Source: Helicocarpus griseus UAMH5409
Taxonomy: Eukaryota > Ascomycota > Eurotiomycetes > Onygenales > Ajellomycetaceae
Assembly (NCBI GenBank): GCA_002573585.1
Contig: PDNB01000047.1
Location: 1 to 64,000 of the forward strand
DNA: 64,000 nt
Direction of reading: 5' to 3'
Both the position numbers and the translations under genes were made by a program. The notes under the pieces are model-generated. The model was not told the DNA's origin. It did not search any database and was given only the letters and a program-made list of their open reading frames with translations. Of the stretch, positions 35,995-46,537 are shown piece after piece. Every line of letters begins with the position of its first letter. Position 1 is the stretch's first letter.

Positions 35995-36843
35995 CTACAC
36001 CACAAAACCCCTGCTCCCAGAATTCTGTCCCATCTCCTCTCTCATGGCCTCTCTCACAATAGCGCCACACATCTTCGCATATGGATTCGTCCGTACAGCC
36101 ATCTGCCTAGCCATTGAATTCCCGTAGCGGCCACCCATCTGGAAATCCCTACTGGCCATTTCCTCTAGCTGCTGGGGGTGTTTATTTTGTAATTGACTCG
36201 GGACGAGAGTGTATGATCTCCAAGAAGAAGAAGAAGAAGAAGAAGAAGAAGAAGAAGAAGAAGAAGAAGAAGAAGAAGAAGAAGAAGAAGAAGAAGAGAT
36301 TGATTTCGCAGCTTTGTATAGGATATAGGCGCGGTGGGTATGTGCATTTGCGAGAAGGCGGGCGTGGAGGGGGGATACGGATGTTGTTTCTGTCGTCGAC
36401 GATACTATCGATGGAGTGAGGAGTGAGATTGCAGTTGATAGATCTGCAAATGCCTGGTCTGCTGCTGAAGATATATCGTCATCCCCTTCCCGTTCTCGAC
36501 GAGAATTTTCATCCTCCACTAGCATTCTCAAGGCCTGTGCCCGGTTTATATATGCGGATGCATATTTTTTGTTGCCGTCGATGATAGCGGTTAACTGTGA
36601 TATGGCTGCTCTTACTTTTTGAGCGTTTGGTGTATCATTTAGAGGGGCTATTGCAGATAGTTCCGCTGTTTGTAGGGGCTTTAGGTCTGAGGAGGAGATT
36701 CCGGGGAGACACGGGGGTAGGGAGGGGTCAGGGGTGACTGTGTTGGAGGAGTTAGAGAGACACGACTCGGCATCGAAGAGAGCTTGTAGAACGGCGGAGT
36801 CATTGGAGGTAAGATTAGGAGTAGAGGGGGATATTGTACTCAT
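35995..36843 (-). CDS. hmgX: TPR protein HmgX, TTC36-like
   Basis: Single exon, 282 aa from the ATG at 36843. In Aspergillus fumigatus the cluster gene between hppD and hmgA is hmgX, a protein of unknown biochemical role needed for homogentisate formation; the position here matches. The sequence resembles animal TTC36: NDSAVLQALFDAE near the start, a TPR helix pair around YASAYINRAQALRML, a second repeat after ADQAFADLSTAISLL, and the C-terminal GNSMARQMAV followed by NPYAKMCGAIVREAM. In mammals TTC36 is reported to protect HPPD from degradation. A Ser run of about 26 residues interrupts the region before the last helix. Divergent from hppD. Confidence 0.85.
   Translation of the reverse strand: MSTISPSTPNLTSNDSAVLQALFDAESCLSNSSNTVTPDPSLPPCLPGISSSDLKPLQTAELSAIAPLNDTPNAQKVRAAISQLTAIIDGNKKYASAYINRAQALRMLVEDENSRREREGDDDISSAADQAFADLSTAISLLTPSIVSSTTETTSVSPLHARLLANAHTHRAYILYKAAKSISSSSSSSSSSSSSSSSSSSSSSSSSWRSYTLVPSQLQNKHPQQLEEMASRDFQMGGRYGNSMARQMAVRTNPYAKMCGAIVREAMREEMGQNSGSRGFVV
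36222..36297 (+). repeat. AAG trinucleotide repeat, about 25 units
   Basis: Perfect (AAG)n on the plus strand, read on the minus strand as TCT codons giving the poly-Ser tract in HmgX. The length is likely polymorphic. Confidence 0.95.
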
Positions 36844-37531
36844 TTTCAAATCAGATTGAGGATTGTTCAAGGGCTATATTGGGGGTTTAAGGGTATAGGG
36901 GATGGGTGGAGCGAGTAAGTAGTAAATGTAGAGTAGACAGATATTAGTTAGTATATGAATATATATATGCGGAGGGTATTGTTAGCAGCTACATGTCTCC
37001 CAGCCTACCTTCATCTCATATATCATATATAAGTGTATCAACATCCATATATCTGGGCAACCGCGGTCTACCTACTTTTTGTATGGGCAGAATACGCATG
37101 ACGTAAGCGGGGACGGCCAGGATAGGCTCGGCAACCATCTCGCCCGCTGATTGGCGCGCGGTTCTCCGCGCCGGCAATAGCCGCAGGTTACTTCAACCTC
37201 GCCCGAAAATATCCAGCGCTGATTCGACCACACTCGGCGGAATATAGGGGCTGATAGGGGGGAGATATCTAAATAGGGGGTAGGCAAGGGGGCTGAGAGA
37301 GGTGTCGGTACTCGGGACAGGAGGGCTGGTTTAGGTTTATCAGATAGGGATATTACTCTACTACTATCTATAGCTCAGCTACCTACCTTGATAAACCCCC
37401 AAGGACACCCTCTTCTATCTCCGTATAACTGTCTCGGATTCCTGCTTCTGGTCCTACACAAACTACCTCCAACACCTATCAGCCACAGTCACACAGCTAT
37501 AGGTGTTTCATCTCTATGACTATCAATCAAT
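36844..37531. promoter_or_regulatory. Divergent hmgX/hppD promoter
   Basis: About 690 bp. It contains CGG-N4-CCG at 37159-37168 (CGGTTCTCCG), a CGG-N6-CCG at about 37172-37183, and an ATTGG (inverted CCAAT) at 37150-37154. The N8 form seen in the fahA/hmgA promoter is absent. Confidence 0.5.
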
Positions 37532-38911
37532 ATGGCCCCCTCTGCCGTTTCTCCCCCGCCCTCCCGCGGCTCCCCTTCCAATGACCTATCCAGTTACAAG
37601 GGCTACGACCATGTCCACTGGTACGTCGGCAATGCCAAACAGGCCGCCTCCTACTATACCGCCCGCATGGGCTTTGAAAAGATCGCATACAAGGGCCTAG
37701 AAACAGGTTCCAGAGTCGTCGCCTCCCACGTCGTTGCGAATGGAGATATCACTTTTGTCCTTACATCGCCTCTCAGATCACTGGACCAACTCTCACAGTT
37801 CAATGAGGAGGAGCAGGCACTGCTAACTGAGATCCACTCGCACCTAGAAAAGCATGGGGATGGCGTCAAGGATGTTGCCTTTGAGGTGGACTGTATCGAT
37901 GCAGTTTTTAATGCGGCAGTGAAGAATGGAGCAAAGGTTATTTCTGGTATCAGAATGCTGGAGGATGAGCAGGGAAGCGTTAGGGTGGCTACCATCCAGA
38001 CGTATGGCGAGACGACGCATACGTTGATTGAGAGGTCGGAATATTCTGGCCGATTCCTGCCTGGATATCGAGCAGAGACAGCCAGAGACCCCCTTTCGAG
38101 ATTCCTTCCGCAGGTTGCTTTGCAGCATGTTGACCATTGTGTCGGGAATCAGGACTGGGATGAAATGGATAGTGTTTGCGAGTAGTAAGTTCAGATTAAA
38201 CCAAATACCCCCCTGATTGGATTTTTTATTAACAATCAGTAGTTACGAGAAAGCTCTTGGATTCCATAGATTTTGGTCTGTCGATGATAAGGATATCTGC
38301 ACGTACGAACTATAACCCCCTATCCATATCCCCTCCATTATGTGTCCGCTGACAATATTTTAGCGAATTCTCCGCTCTAAAATCCGTCGTAATGGCTTCC
38401 CCTAACGAACTGGTCAAAATGCCCATCAACGAGCCGGCAAAGGGCAAAAAGCAGTCCCAAATAGAAGAATACATCAACTTCTACAACGGTGCCGGCGTCC
38501 AACACATCGCCTTGCGCACTGATGATATTATCCGCGACATCACAAACCTAAAAGCTCGGGGCGTGGAGTTTATAAAGGTGCCCGAGACGTACTACCAGGA
38601 GATGAAGGTGCGGCTGGAGCGAGGAGGGATGAAGCTCAAAGAGGACTTTGAGACGCTAAAAAGTCTGGATATTCTTATCGATTTTGATGAGGGCGGGTAT
38701 CTGTTGCAGTTGTTTACCAAGGTGAGTAGTATCTAATCATAATATGTAATGAGCCCCTGGCTAAGAAAAAAAACAGCATCTCATGGACCGTCCCACGGTT
38801 TTTATTGAAATTATCCAGCGCAATAACTTCTCCGGTTTTGGTGCTGGGAATTTCAAATCTCTTTTTGAAGCCATCGAGCGCGAACAGGAGCTGCGTGGCA
38901 ATTTGGTTTAA
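37532..38911 (+). CDS. hppD: 4-hydroxyphenylpyruvate dioxygenase
   Basis: Fe(II) enzyme that converts 4-hydroxyphenylpyruvate to homogentisate, the entry reaction of the cluster. Exons 37532-38184, 38243-38302, 38364-38721 and 38777-38911 (1,206 nt, 401 aa). The three iron ligands are in place: His202 in LQHVDHCVGNQ, His285 in GVQHIALRTDDI and Glu368 in PTVFIEIIQRN. The C-terminal FSGFGAGNFKSLFEAIE is the family lid helix region. Intron 1 uses the second of two close AG acceptors (CAGTAG) to keep EYYEKALGF in frame. Expected in the cytosol. Confidence 0.97.
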
Positions 38912-39466
38912 GGAGCAAGCATTAAATTTTCTTTTAGATACACTCTACATCGTTGGACATATTGCTTGCCGCACTGTATATAAGCTTTTTGACTTATGGA
39001 TACCTATTTGGTCTCTCACAGTATGTACATATTACATGTACCTCTGGAAATCTAATCAATTCTCTACTTAGACAGCCCCGGCGTGCCCAACTCTACAGAG
39101 CGGTGCCAGGAGAGTAACTGCGGCGGGTTATACTAAATTATATCTTCATCGAATGGCCTGCTCAATTGACCATCTCTTGGTTATATTTTCTCAAACTAGA
39201 GCATTGCTATTCTGGCTTTAGTCATAATTCACCCATTGAATATCAGATGCGATCAGTGGCCTTAGAGATTGCACGCTCCTGTTTGAAAAACTTCCACAGA
39301 CAAATTGGGGTAGTGGAAATGCTTATAAAATTCCATGATTTTCCAACTTCATTGCTTGATTAACATCTATTCGAGTCCCCAGAATTTATATATTACCCTC
39401 CAGATAAACGTCTCAACAAGAAAAATCAAAATGATTGTTGCCTGCAGATCCGCAAGCACCAATAAA
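38912..39466. other. Convergent intergenic region
   Basis: AT-rich 3' flanks of hppD and the SDR on the opposite strand. No coding signal. Confidence 0.5.
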
Positions 39467-40522
39467 TCAAATCCCGTTGACCCCCAGCAGCAAAAGCTTG
39501 CTCTCATTCGCCAACCGCTCCTTGACCTCCGCACTCTGCAACTCCTCAATATCCCAGTGCGCCTCAACGAACCGGCCGTGGAAAGCAGTTGCAGCAGGAG
39601 TAGTCGCCCACACGACGAACTGGCCTGCCAGGTTTACTTTGGTTCAAAGAAAGAGAAACCATTAGCCAAAGTTTTATAACCAATAAATAGTGAGAATAGC
39701 AAATAATCCTCGCTTACCGTCATCCCAGAGAGAGCTATCTATGTTGTGCCCACCCCCCAAAGCATTCAAGGAGCCGGGAGTGGGGATAAAGCCAGGGTCA
39801 ATGCTGACCATTTGCACCTTCTCCACGGGCACTTGAGTGGCAATTCGTTGGAAGAGTGTCGTAAAGGCCGTTTTCGTTGCACCGTACGCGACCATGTGCG
39901 GCATTGAATAGTCGCGAACTTGTATCGTGGAGATTTCGATCAAAGCCTGGCGACCCATATTAGCTCTTGAAGGACTCGAAAAATGATATGAACGTGAAAA
40001 AGGAAAAAGAATAAGGAAACAAACCTTCTTCCTTCCATTCGGCACGGCATCAACATTGCCGAAAAACAGCTGTGCAAATCTCAAGTTCGCCTGCACATTA
40101 CTTTCATACGCTGCCCACACATTGCTATTCCCAGTTGCTGCGATGTCGCCCATATACCCCACGATTGCAGCATTTAGAACTAGCACATCCACTGCAGTTT
40201 TGGCCTTCTCCAACCCGTCCCAAAAGGCGGTCACACTGGCGGCATCGCTAATATCACACGGGACGGCTTGCAGCTCGCCCTTGAAGTTTGGTACTTCCTT
40301 TTGGAGCTTGGCGATTGCTTCAGAGAGGACTCCGGCGCGGCGGCCCAGGATTATGATCTTTGCTGCGCCAGCTTGGACGAAGGCGCGGGTAATGGCGAAA
40401 CCGATGCCGCTGCCGCCGCCGGTAATTACGACGGTTTGACCGGCCTGCGAGTGCTGGGGGAGCGTGGGGGAGAGAGCGGGGTACGGGGTCTTGTGGGTTG
40501 TTTTGGTGCTGAAGGAAGACAT
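39467..40522 (-). CDS. Short-chain dehydrogenase/reductase next to tyrosine cluster
   Basis: Exons 40522-40025, 39946-39718 and 39636-39467 (897 nt, 298 aa). Cofactor motif TGGGSGIG (residues 34-41), CDISD at the acidic strand, VLNAAIVGYMG in place of NNAG, Ser in IEISTIQV, YGATK as the YxxxK motif, and DPGFIPTPG. The last exon reads NLAGQFVVWATTPAATAFHG and ends LLLLGVNGI, typical of a fungal SDR subgroup with an extended C-terminus. Intron 1 (78 bp) is a multiple of three and has no in-frame stop. Substrate unknown; not a known member of the homogentisate pathway. Divergent from the Zn2Cys6 gene. Confidence 0.88.
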
Positions 40523-41403
40523 GTTGGATATAAGGTTGGGAAAAGGGGTTTATATAGAAAATTTGGAGATTTTGAAGTGGGAGACTGGGTTCAGTTTAGT
40601 CAAAAAGGGATTTGAAGTCCGGATTGCTTCTTTTGCTTCTTAGATGAGCAGATAGACTGATCAAGAGGCAGTTCTCATCTTGATATTTATATTCAGGTCT
40701 CGCACATCTGTGAATATGAATTGCTGATTGCTCGTAGTTGCTGGTTAAACTCAGATAGACGGAGCTCCGCAGTACACCTGCTGTTAGCTTGCGGGAATTC
40801 AATTTCTCGGTCCATTTTGCGGCGGCTTTCTTACAAACTTGAACTTCAGGCGCGGATAGGGGCTTCGATACAGTCACCTGCGGAAGTTACTATGGTGGAG
40901 AGATATTGATCGCAATATTGATAATCAGACGTGCTAGATGTTGCAGGCGGAACTCCGCAGCTATATAAAAGCCAAGCTCCAGTAGTTAGTGTAGCGGAGA
41001 CTCACTATAAGCTTAAGCTTAGAAATTAATAAAACGCGTTGATTTAGTGCATCAAAGTGGGTGATTAAGGGGCTCGGCGCCAAGGATTGGTCAGGGATGC
41101 TATACAAACCAACAAACCACACCCCTGTTGTGGCGGCGTAATATGAGCATATTTCGACGCCCTTTCCTGTCCGGTTCAAGCCTGATTGTTTAGGTCGTTC
41201 CTTCAGGTCTTTGCCGGTGTCATTTAGTAAGCACGACGGAGTTCCTTACTTGCTCAGCCTCAGCTCCTTCTTGCTCGATGAATCTTCCGTATTTGCATCA
41301 TAAGTGTCCTAGCCGTTATAGCTGGCTATGCGATGCTGTCAACATCTTCTAGCTAGAAGGGAAAGAGCTGTCAGCGCTTTTAGCAGAGACCAAACAACTT
41401 GAA
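40523..41403. promoter_or_regulatory. Divergent SDR / Zn2Cys6 promoter
   Basis: About 880 bp. It contains two short CGG palindromes of the same form, CGGAGCTCCGCAG at 40760-40772 and CGGAACTCCGCAG at 40948-40960, and a TATATAAAA word at about 40962. Both palindromes are CGG-N4-CCG followed by CAG, so they could be autoregulatory sites of the adjacent factor. That is inference. Confidence 0.5.
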
Positions 41404-42615
41404 ATGACCAGCTCCCGCAGGAAGTCATGTTCCGCGTGTGTCAAGGCAAAGCGGCGTTGTGATCTCCGTCTTCCGCAATGCAGGCGGTGTTCCGCCAGAG
41501 GTCTCCGCTGCCAATATGAATCCGGTATAGAGGCGGCCGAACAGCGTCATTATTCAAGTGCGCCATTCGCGATAGATGAGCTCTTTGATTTCTCATCTCT
41601 GGAAGGCTTGACAGCTGATCCACATCCACAGCCGAATGGGTCCGATCAACACCTGGCTGCTCCCATGTTAGATTCTAATCTTAACTCTGCACTTTTGCTG
41701 CCGGTGTTTGCAGAGGTCAGCCCGCAGCAAGATGTCACAGAACCCGTGCGGATGCAGGAGATAGAGACCTCCGATGCACCCCTGTTATACATACAGGAAT
41801 TGAGGAATTGGCTGTCGCAATGGGTGACCAAGGGCGGTAACCCGTTTATCCATCCAAAACTTTATTACCAAACCATCCCTCCGGAGATTCAGGATGCGTA
41901 CACTTGCTGCTCCATTTACTCGACCAAGAACGACAACAACCAGAATATCGTCTTCCGCATTGTCGAAGAGCGCGTAGCTTCCCTATTAAACAGTCAGCAA
42001 AACCGTCTGCGCCTCTCTCTTCGCGAGCACCTCAGTCGGGTTCAATGCCTGTTTATCTACCAGATAATCCGACTTTTTGACGGCGACATCCGCCAGCGCG
42101 CGCTTGCAGAGCAACATGCACCTATCCTAACCACCTGGCTGCATGAGATGTGGGACGCACTTGCCAATAGCGGCCTGGACATTTACCACGACGATTCTAG
42201 CAACTCTACCCCCTCCCCATTGTCGCCACCGATGTCCGTCGTTCACAGCGAGCTCACCACCAACACCAATACCACGACTCTCTGGGCAAATTACCTCCTA
42301 ACCGAGTGCACGCGCCGCACCTGGTTGGCCGCCCGCGTCACTGCTGTCTTCTACGACACCATGAAAGGGAAAGTGACCAACTGCCCTGGCGTGACCCCTT
42401 TTATTGGAAGTACGGCCATCTGGGAGGCTGCGACACCGTACCGCTGGGCTCAGGCGTGGCGGGAGAGGGGGCGCGGGTGTTTGGTGACGAGTGACTCGGT
42501 GAAGAAGCTAGTGGAGACGGTCAGAGCTTCTGAGATTGATGCGTTTGGGAGAGTGGTTATTATGCTTAGGGTTAAGGGGGAAGTTTTTGAGAGGTGGATG
42601 GAGGAGACGGGGTAG
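41404..42615 (+). CDS. Zn2Cys6 transcription factor
   Basis: Single exon, 403 aa. The binuclear zinc cluster is at residues 9-36: CSACVKAKRRC, then CRRCSARGLRC. A basic stretch before it (SSRRKS) fits DNA contact. The middle (LQELRNWL-type helix, IVEERVASLL, LFIYQIIRLFDGD) resembles the short regulatory region of small fungal Zn2Cys6 proteins without the full fungal-TF domain. Because of position it is a candidate regulator of the SDR or of the tyrosine cluster. In A. fumigatus, however, the cluster activator HmgR lies next to maiA at the other end, so orthology is not shown. The 3' part is G-rich. Confidence 0.85.
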   Translation: MTSSRRKSCSACVKAKRRCDLRLPQCRRCSARGLRCQYESGIEAAEQRHYSSAPFAIDELFDFSSLEGLTADPHPQPNGSDQHLAAPMLDSNLNSALLLPVFAEVSPQQDVTEPVRMQEIETSDAPLLYIQELRNWLSQWVTKGGNPFIHPKLYYQTIPPEIQDAYTCCSIYSTKNDNNQNIVFRIVEERVASLLNSQQNRLRLSLREHLSRVQCLFIYQIIRLFDGDIRQRALAEQHAPILTTWLHEMWDALANSGLDIYHDDSSNSTPSPLSPPMSVVHSELTTNTNTTTLWANYLLTECTRRTWLAARVTAVFYDTMKGKVTNCPGVTPFIGSTAIWEAATPYRWAQAWRERGRGCLVTSDSVKKLVETVRASEIDAFGRVVIMLRVKGEVFERWMEETG

Positions 42616-43143
42616 GTTTGAAGTAGGCAGGCGTCGTGAGTTTCTTGTGAGGGTGGTGCCTTCCTTATGCGAATATGGTAGTGGCTTCCTATCAAGCTTG
42701 TAGCAGCACCTGGCAAAATTAGCAAATATGGTCGGTCGGTCTTTCCTATTTGATCAAGTGTATCATCTTGTGAATAGCTGACCATCGAATTGTGACGGAC
42801 TACACAAGATCACAATACTTAGAGATCTGTGATGACACTCTAAGCAGAACAATGAGACAGACAGTATTAGAAAAAGTGAAAAAAAATAAAGTTCATTGTA
42901 TTCTAGCTATTTCTGGAAGGAGCGAAGATAGTTCATTAACACGAAAAAGGAAGGAGTACCCTGTACAATCTGACCACCTACAACAATTCAATAAACAAGG
43001 AAGGGGCGGCCTGGCAATGTACGAAATCAGAAGGGAAGGAACAAGCAATAAACAGGAAGCAGCAACACAACTAAACCAACAAAACACAAAAAAGGAAAGA
43101 GCCACAGAGCACACTGGAAGATTGGAAGGAGCGACGTGTTATT
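42616..43143. other. Convergent intergenic region
   Basis: 3' flanks of the regulator and the BTB gene. A 147-codon plus-strand frame (42792-43235) is Lys/Gln/Thr-rich, overlaps the BTB 3' intron and has no motif. Confidence 0.5.
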
Positions 43144-45755
43144 TCACAAGATGCCTAAATAGGAAAGAAAAGGTTAGTCAGCTACATCAAGCAACAACAA
43201 CCAACCCACACAACAGAGAAGATAATACTCACTAATAACAACGCAGACCTTCAGACGCGTCTCACCCGCCACAGGAGCCAACAGCTCATCTCCCACAGGT
43301 ACGCACACATCCCACCCCCAGTACTGGTCGAGCTGGAACTGCTGTGGCTTGCTCTGGAAGCACGCGTGCCCCGACTCGCAAAGAAAGTTGGATTACATTT
43401 TGAACTGCACAGAGACGGCCTGGCGGTAGTCGACGTAGGGGAGCGTGGTATGGTTACCATTGGCTGGAAGGCGGCTCCCGCTGATCACCATGTTGCTCAG
43501 AACTGAGGTTGCCGAGGGTGCGCAAGTGAGGTTCCCGCTCCAGGTGTCCAGGGAGAGGCTGACAGGGCGCTTGTCCCAGGCGCGGCGCAGGAAGAGGCTG
43601 ACGTTCTTGGTGCCATCGGTGACGCTGTGGCCGAGGTTAAGCTGCCAGGAGCTGCCTGCGAACCAGAAGACTGGGGAGGAGAGGCGCTGCCTCTCGAACA
43701 GGGATGCTGGGTGAGGGAAATTAACGGAGAACCGGAAGGGTGGGAAGGGAGCGGTGGCAGGGTAGAGCGGGGTGGGTGCTCTGGGGCGGGGGACCAGTCC
43801 GCTACGCCCAAGTCTCAGTGCATCCTCGTTGGTGAGGAACTGCTGATGTGAGGGGGAATAATGAGTGTAACCACGAAGCTTTTTGGAGACCACGATATCT
43901 GCATCCACTTTATCCTCACTTAGGAGCGGGAAGTGACGGAGAATGATATCCCCAAGGTGACTGGAACGCGCCGAAAGACCATTTGCCACGAGGAAACGGG
44001 ACACTTGGGCGCGCTGAGCGGAGGAAAACTGACTGAGGAATGTTCTCTCCAGCGGGTCCCACTTGAGGGTGGGGCCATTGGCCTTGTCTACCAGATCGGC
44101 GAGCTTCAACGCCTGGACAATGGCAGAGGTGACCAAAGCTGGCGGAGTAGGGCGGACGCCAAAGAAGTCACGATGGTTGAGGATTAATGGAAATACTCAA
44201 AGGGTATATGCATATACATGATATCCTCCAGGATCAATTTTCGAATGGCAAGGACATCCTTGTGTTCATAAAGCTTCAACCAGCAACGATGGAGATGCCT
44301 AGGAAACGTGTCATGGTCGGAATCAGAAGAATCTTCGTCCGGGTCAGGCTCTTCAAGAACGCTGACGCCTTCCAATGTATTTCGAACGGGAACGGGAGCA
44401 AGGAATCTATCATCCAAATAAGGAAGATTCATCTTGGGGGCTTTATTTCTCAGGACTTCGTCCAAAAGACGCACTGCATACGCCCACCGATCTAGCTCAG
44501 ACGGCGCGTAAAACATATCACTGCCGACAACCTCTCTCACAAACTCTCCAGGAACCTCGTCCCATACACCAATTGGTGTGGTGGTGCCACGAAGACGAAG
44601 CAGGCACTTGGCAGCGTCCAACACCAGGAGTCCTTCGTTCCCATAATAATTTTTGGAGAAAAGTCCCACCATATGAGCAACATTGTGGTTGCCCAAGTGC
44701 TGGTTGAGTTTCTGGGTAGCTAGTTTCATTGGCTCAGGGACCATCAGCCAACGGGCCGCTGCAAATACCCCAAGCGGATCGAGGATAACCATATCGAAAA
44801 CATCAGAGCCATACAGATACTCTAAGACCGCGTCGAAGCCCAGCTTGGTGATGTTCTCATCCGTCTCTTCAGGGTGGAGTGGAACGCAATCCTCCCTGCT
44901 TTCCTTCCAATTAGGGGAAAGCATAGCAGCAAAGTAAGGGGACAGTACAAGGGCGGAGCGGTGCAAGTGGTAGACAAAACCAAATATTGAAATCTTGACA
45001 TCGGTCACACGACCAGGAACAAAGCTTACGAAAGAAATTCTTCCGGTAGGCTGGACGACGCGGTTATCCATTTCGACTGTCATGGAAATCAATATCAGCG
45101 GTTTCCTAAGTCTAAAGAAGGGCATCTTACCTTGGTGATTGTTGGCAGTAGGCATATCGAAGTCGTGATCAAACAGATCAAAGTCCTTGAGACTGGCTTT
45201 GCTTGACGACGCGTCAGACAGGGGTTCAGAACTGAGCTCTTCGGGTGCTTCCTCGGTTGATTGACACCTATTCGTCAATTTCAACCACTCAGAAGATGGA
45301 TATGATGAACGATCGGGGAGGGTGTTAATAGTCGCGCGTCTTGGCTTTGGGTGACGAATAGGACGAATAACACCAGAAGGGGTGGATGCAGGAGCTGACT
45401 GGGCGAGCACGGAGCTACGCGTTCTGCGTCTGTCTCTTGATAGAGAAGAAATAAGAGCACTGATTGCTTGAACTGGACAGAAGTGACTCGGATGAATCAA
45501 GGGGGTGTCGAGAGAAAAGGGGGTTGAGGAACAGCAGGCATTTTTGAGATTTGTGGTATCGGGGGGAGGATTGTGTTGTTGTTTTGAGGAGAAGGAGAAG
45601 AATAATTTCTCAGCTGGTTTTATTCCAGCAGAGACATGCAGTAGAGAGTCATTGTTATTAGACTGTGAAGGCTTGTCATGGTGGTTGCCGGCAGCGATGG
45701 ATGAAGGCATCATTTTCTGCCATTCAGCACTGTATCTGTGTCTTTCCCTGTGCAT
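43144..45755 (-). pseudogene. BTB/POZ domain protein with two apparent lesions
   Basis: Read from 45755: a Ser/Pro-rich N-terminus, a 54-bp intron (45130-45077), then a BTB core (ISIFGFVYHLHRSALVLSPY, FDAVLEYLYGSD) and a BACK-like helical region (AARWLMVPEPMKLATQKLNQ). The frame stops at IPFEYFH (TAA near 44184), while the protein clearly continues one frame over as LILNHRDFFGVRPTPPALV. That frame then runs to VQFKM, stops at TAA (43393) and continues in frame as SNFLCESGHACFQSKPQQFQ and YWGWDVCVPVGDELLAPV. A GTGAGT..TTTAG intron joins a last short exon ending at 43144. One missing T at about 44188 and one C-to-T change would explain both breaks. The architecture recalls germ cell-less-type BTB proteins. 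Function unknown. Confidence 0.65.
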
Positions 45756-46537
45756 TGTTTGAACAGAGCAGCACTTTGAACCACAGAAAGAATAGAGGCA
45801 GCAAAAATATACTATGAAAAACGGGTATAAGAATCAAGGTCTTATACTCTTACTTTATTGAGCGGAAATGATCGAGAAGAGAGGGAGCAGATGAAAATAA
45901 TCTGCAGTGTCATATTTAAAGAAGAGCTATGAAATCTGCGCATTTCATAGACAGCTGGATACCGAATAACATGCATGAACGTAGTAGTCATATCCTAATG
46001 ATAATCCAACCATAGGGCATTGTACAGAGGAACATAATCCTCATATTGGGTTGGACCGTTGCGGTAAGGCACTGAACAGTGGATATGGATGAAGCAAAGA
46101 CGAACAGGATGGTATCAAAGGGAACAGCAGAAACATGGCCCCTCTGTGACCGGATGCCGCATTGCAGCAGCCATTCTCGGCGTTACTATTTGCCAAAAGA
46201 GCTCCTCGTGGCCCCTCATTGCAGCCAGGCGGACGTGAAGCAGCCATACAGCGGTGTCTACGTAGTCGGGACTCGGGAGGAGGAGAGGAGGTCAACTAAG
46301 GCGGTGACTGGTTTATATTGGGCAAGAATAGGGCAGAAAAAACACCGGATTATTATTGTTGCGGAGGGCTAGGGCTGGCTTGCTCACGTGGTTGGCATCT
46401 AATTTTCCAGCCAATCACAGTTAACCAGTTCAAACCTCGACTTCCATCGCATCAGAAGAATAAGAGGTACGGATACTGAAATTGATATTGATCTCCGCTC
46501 GCTGTAGAGGCTCAGTCGCGGGCTATCAACTGCCGCA
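45756..46537. other. Divergent BTB / cox15 intergenic region
   Basis: Contains CCAAT in CCAGCCAATCACAG at about 46409, 130 bp before cox15. No gene; the 46041-46372 frames on both strands are mutual shadows. Confidence 0.5.

Noticed and set aside
36114..36419. Poly-Lys open frame on the plus strand
   Set aside because: Produced by the AAG repeat that encodes poly-Ser in HmgX on the opposite strand.
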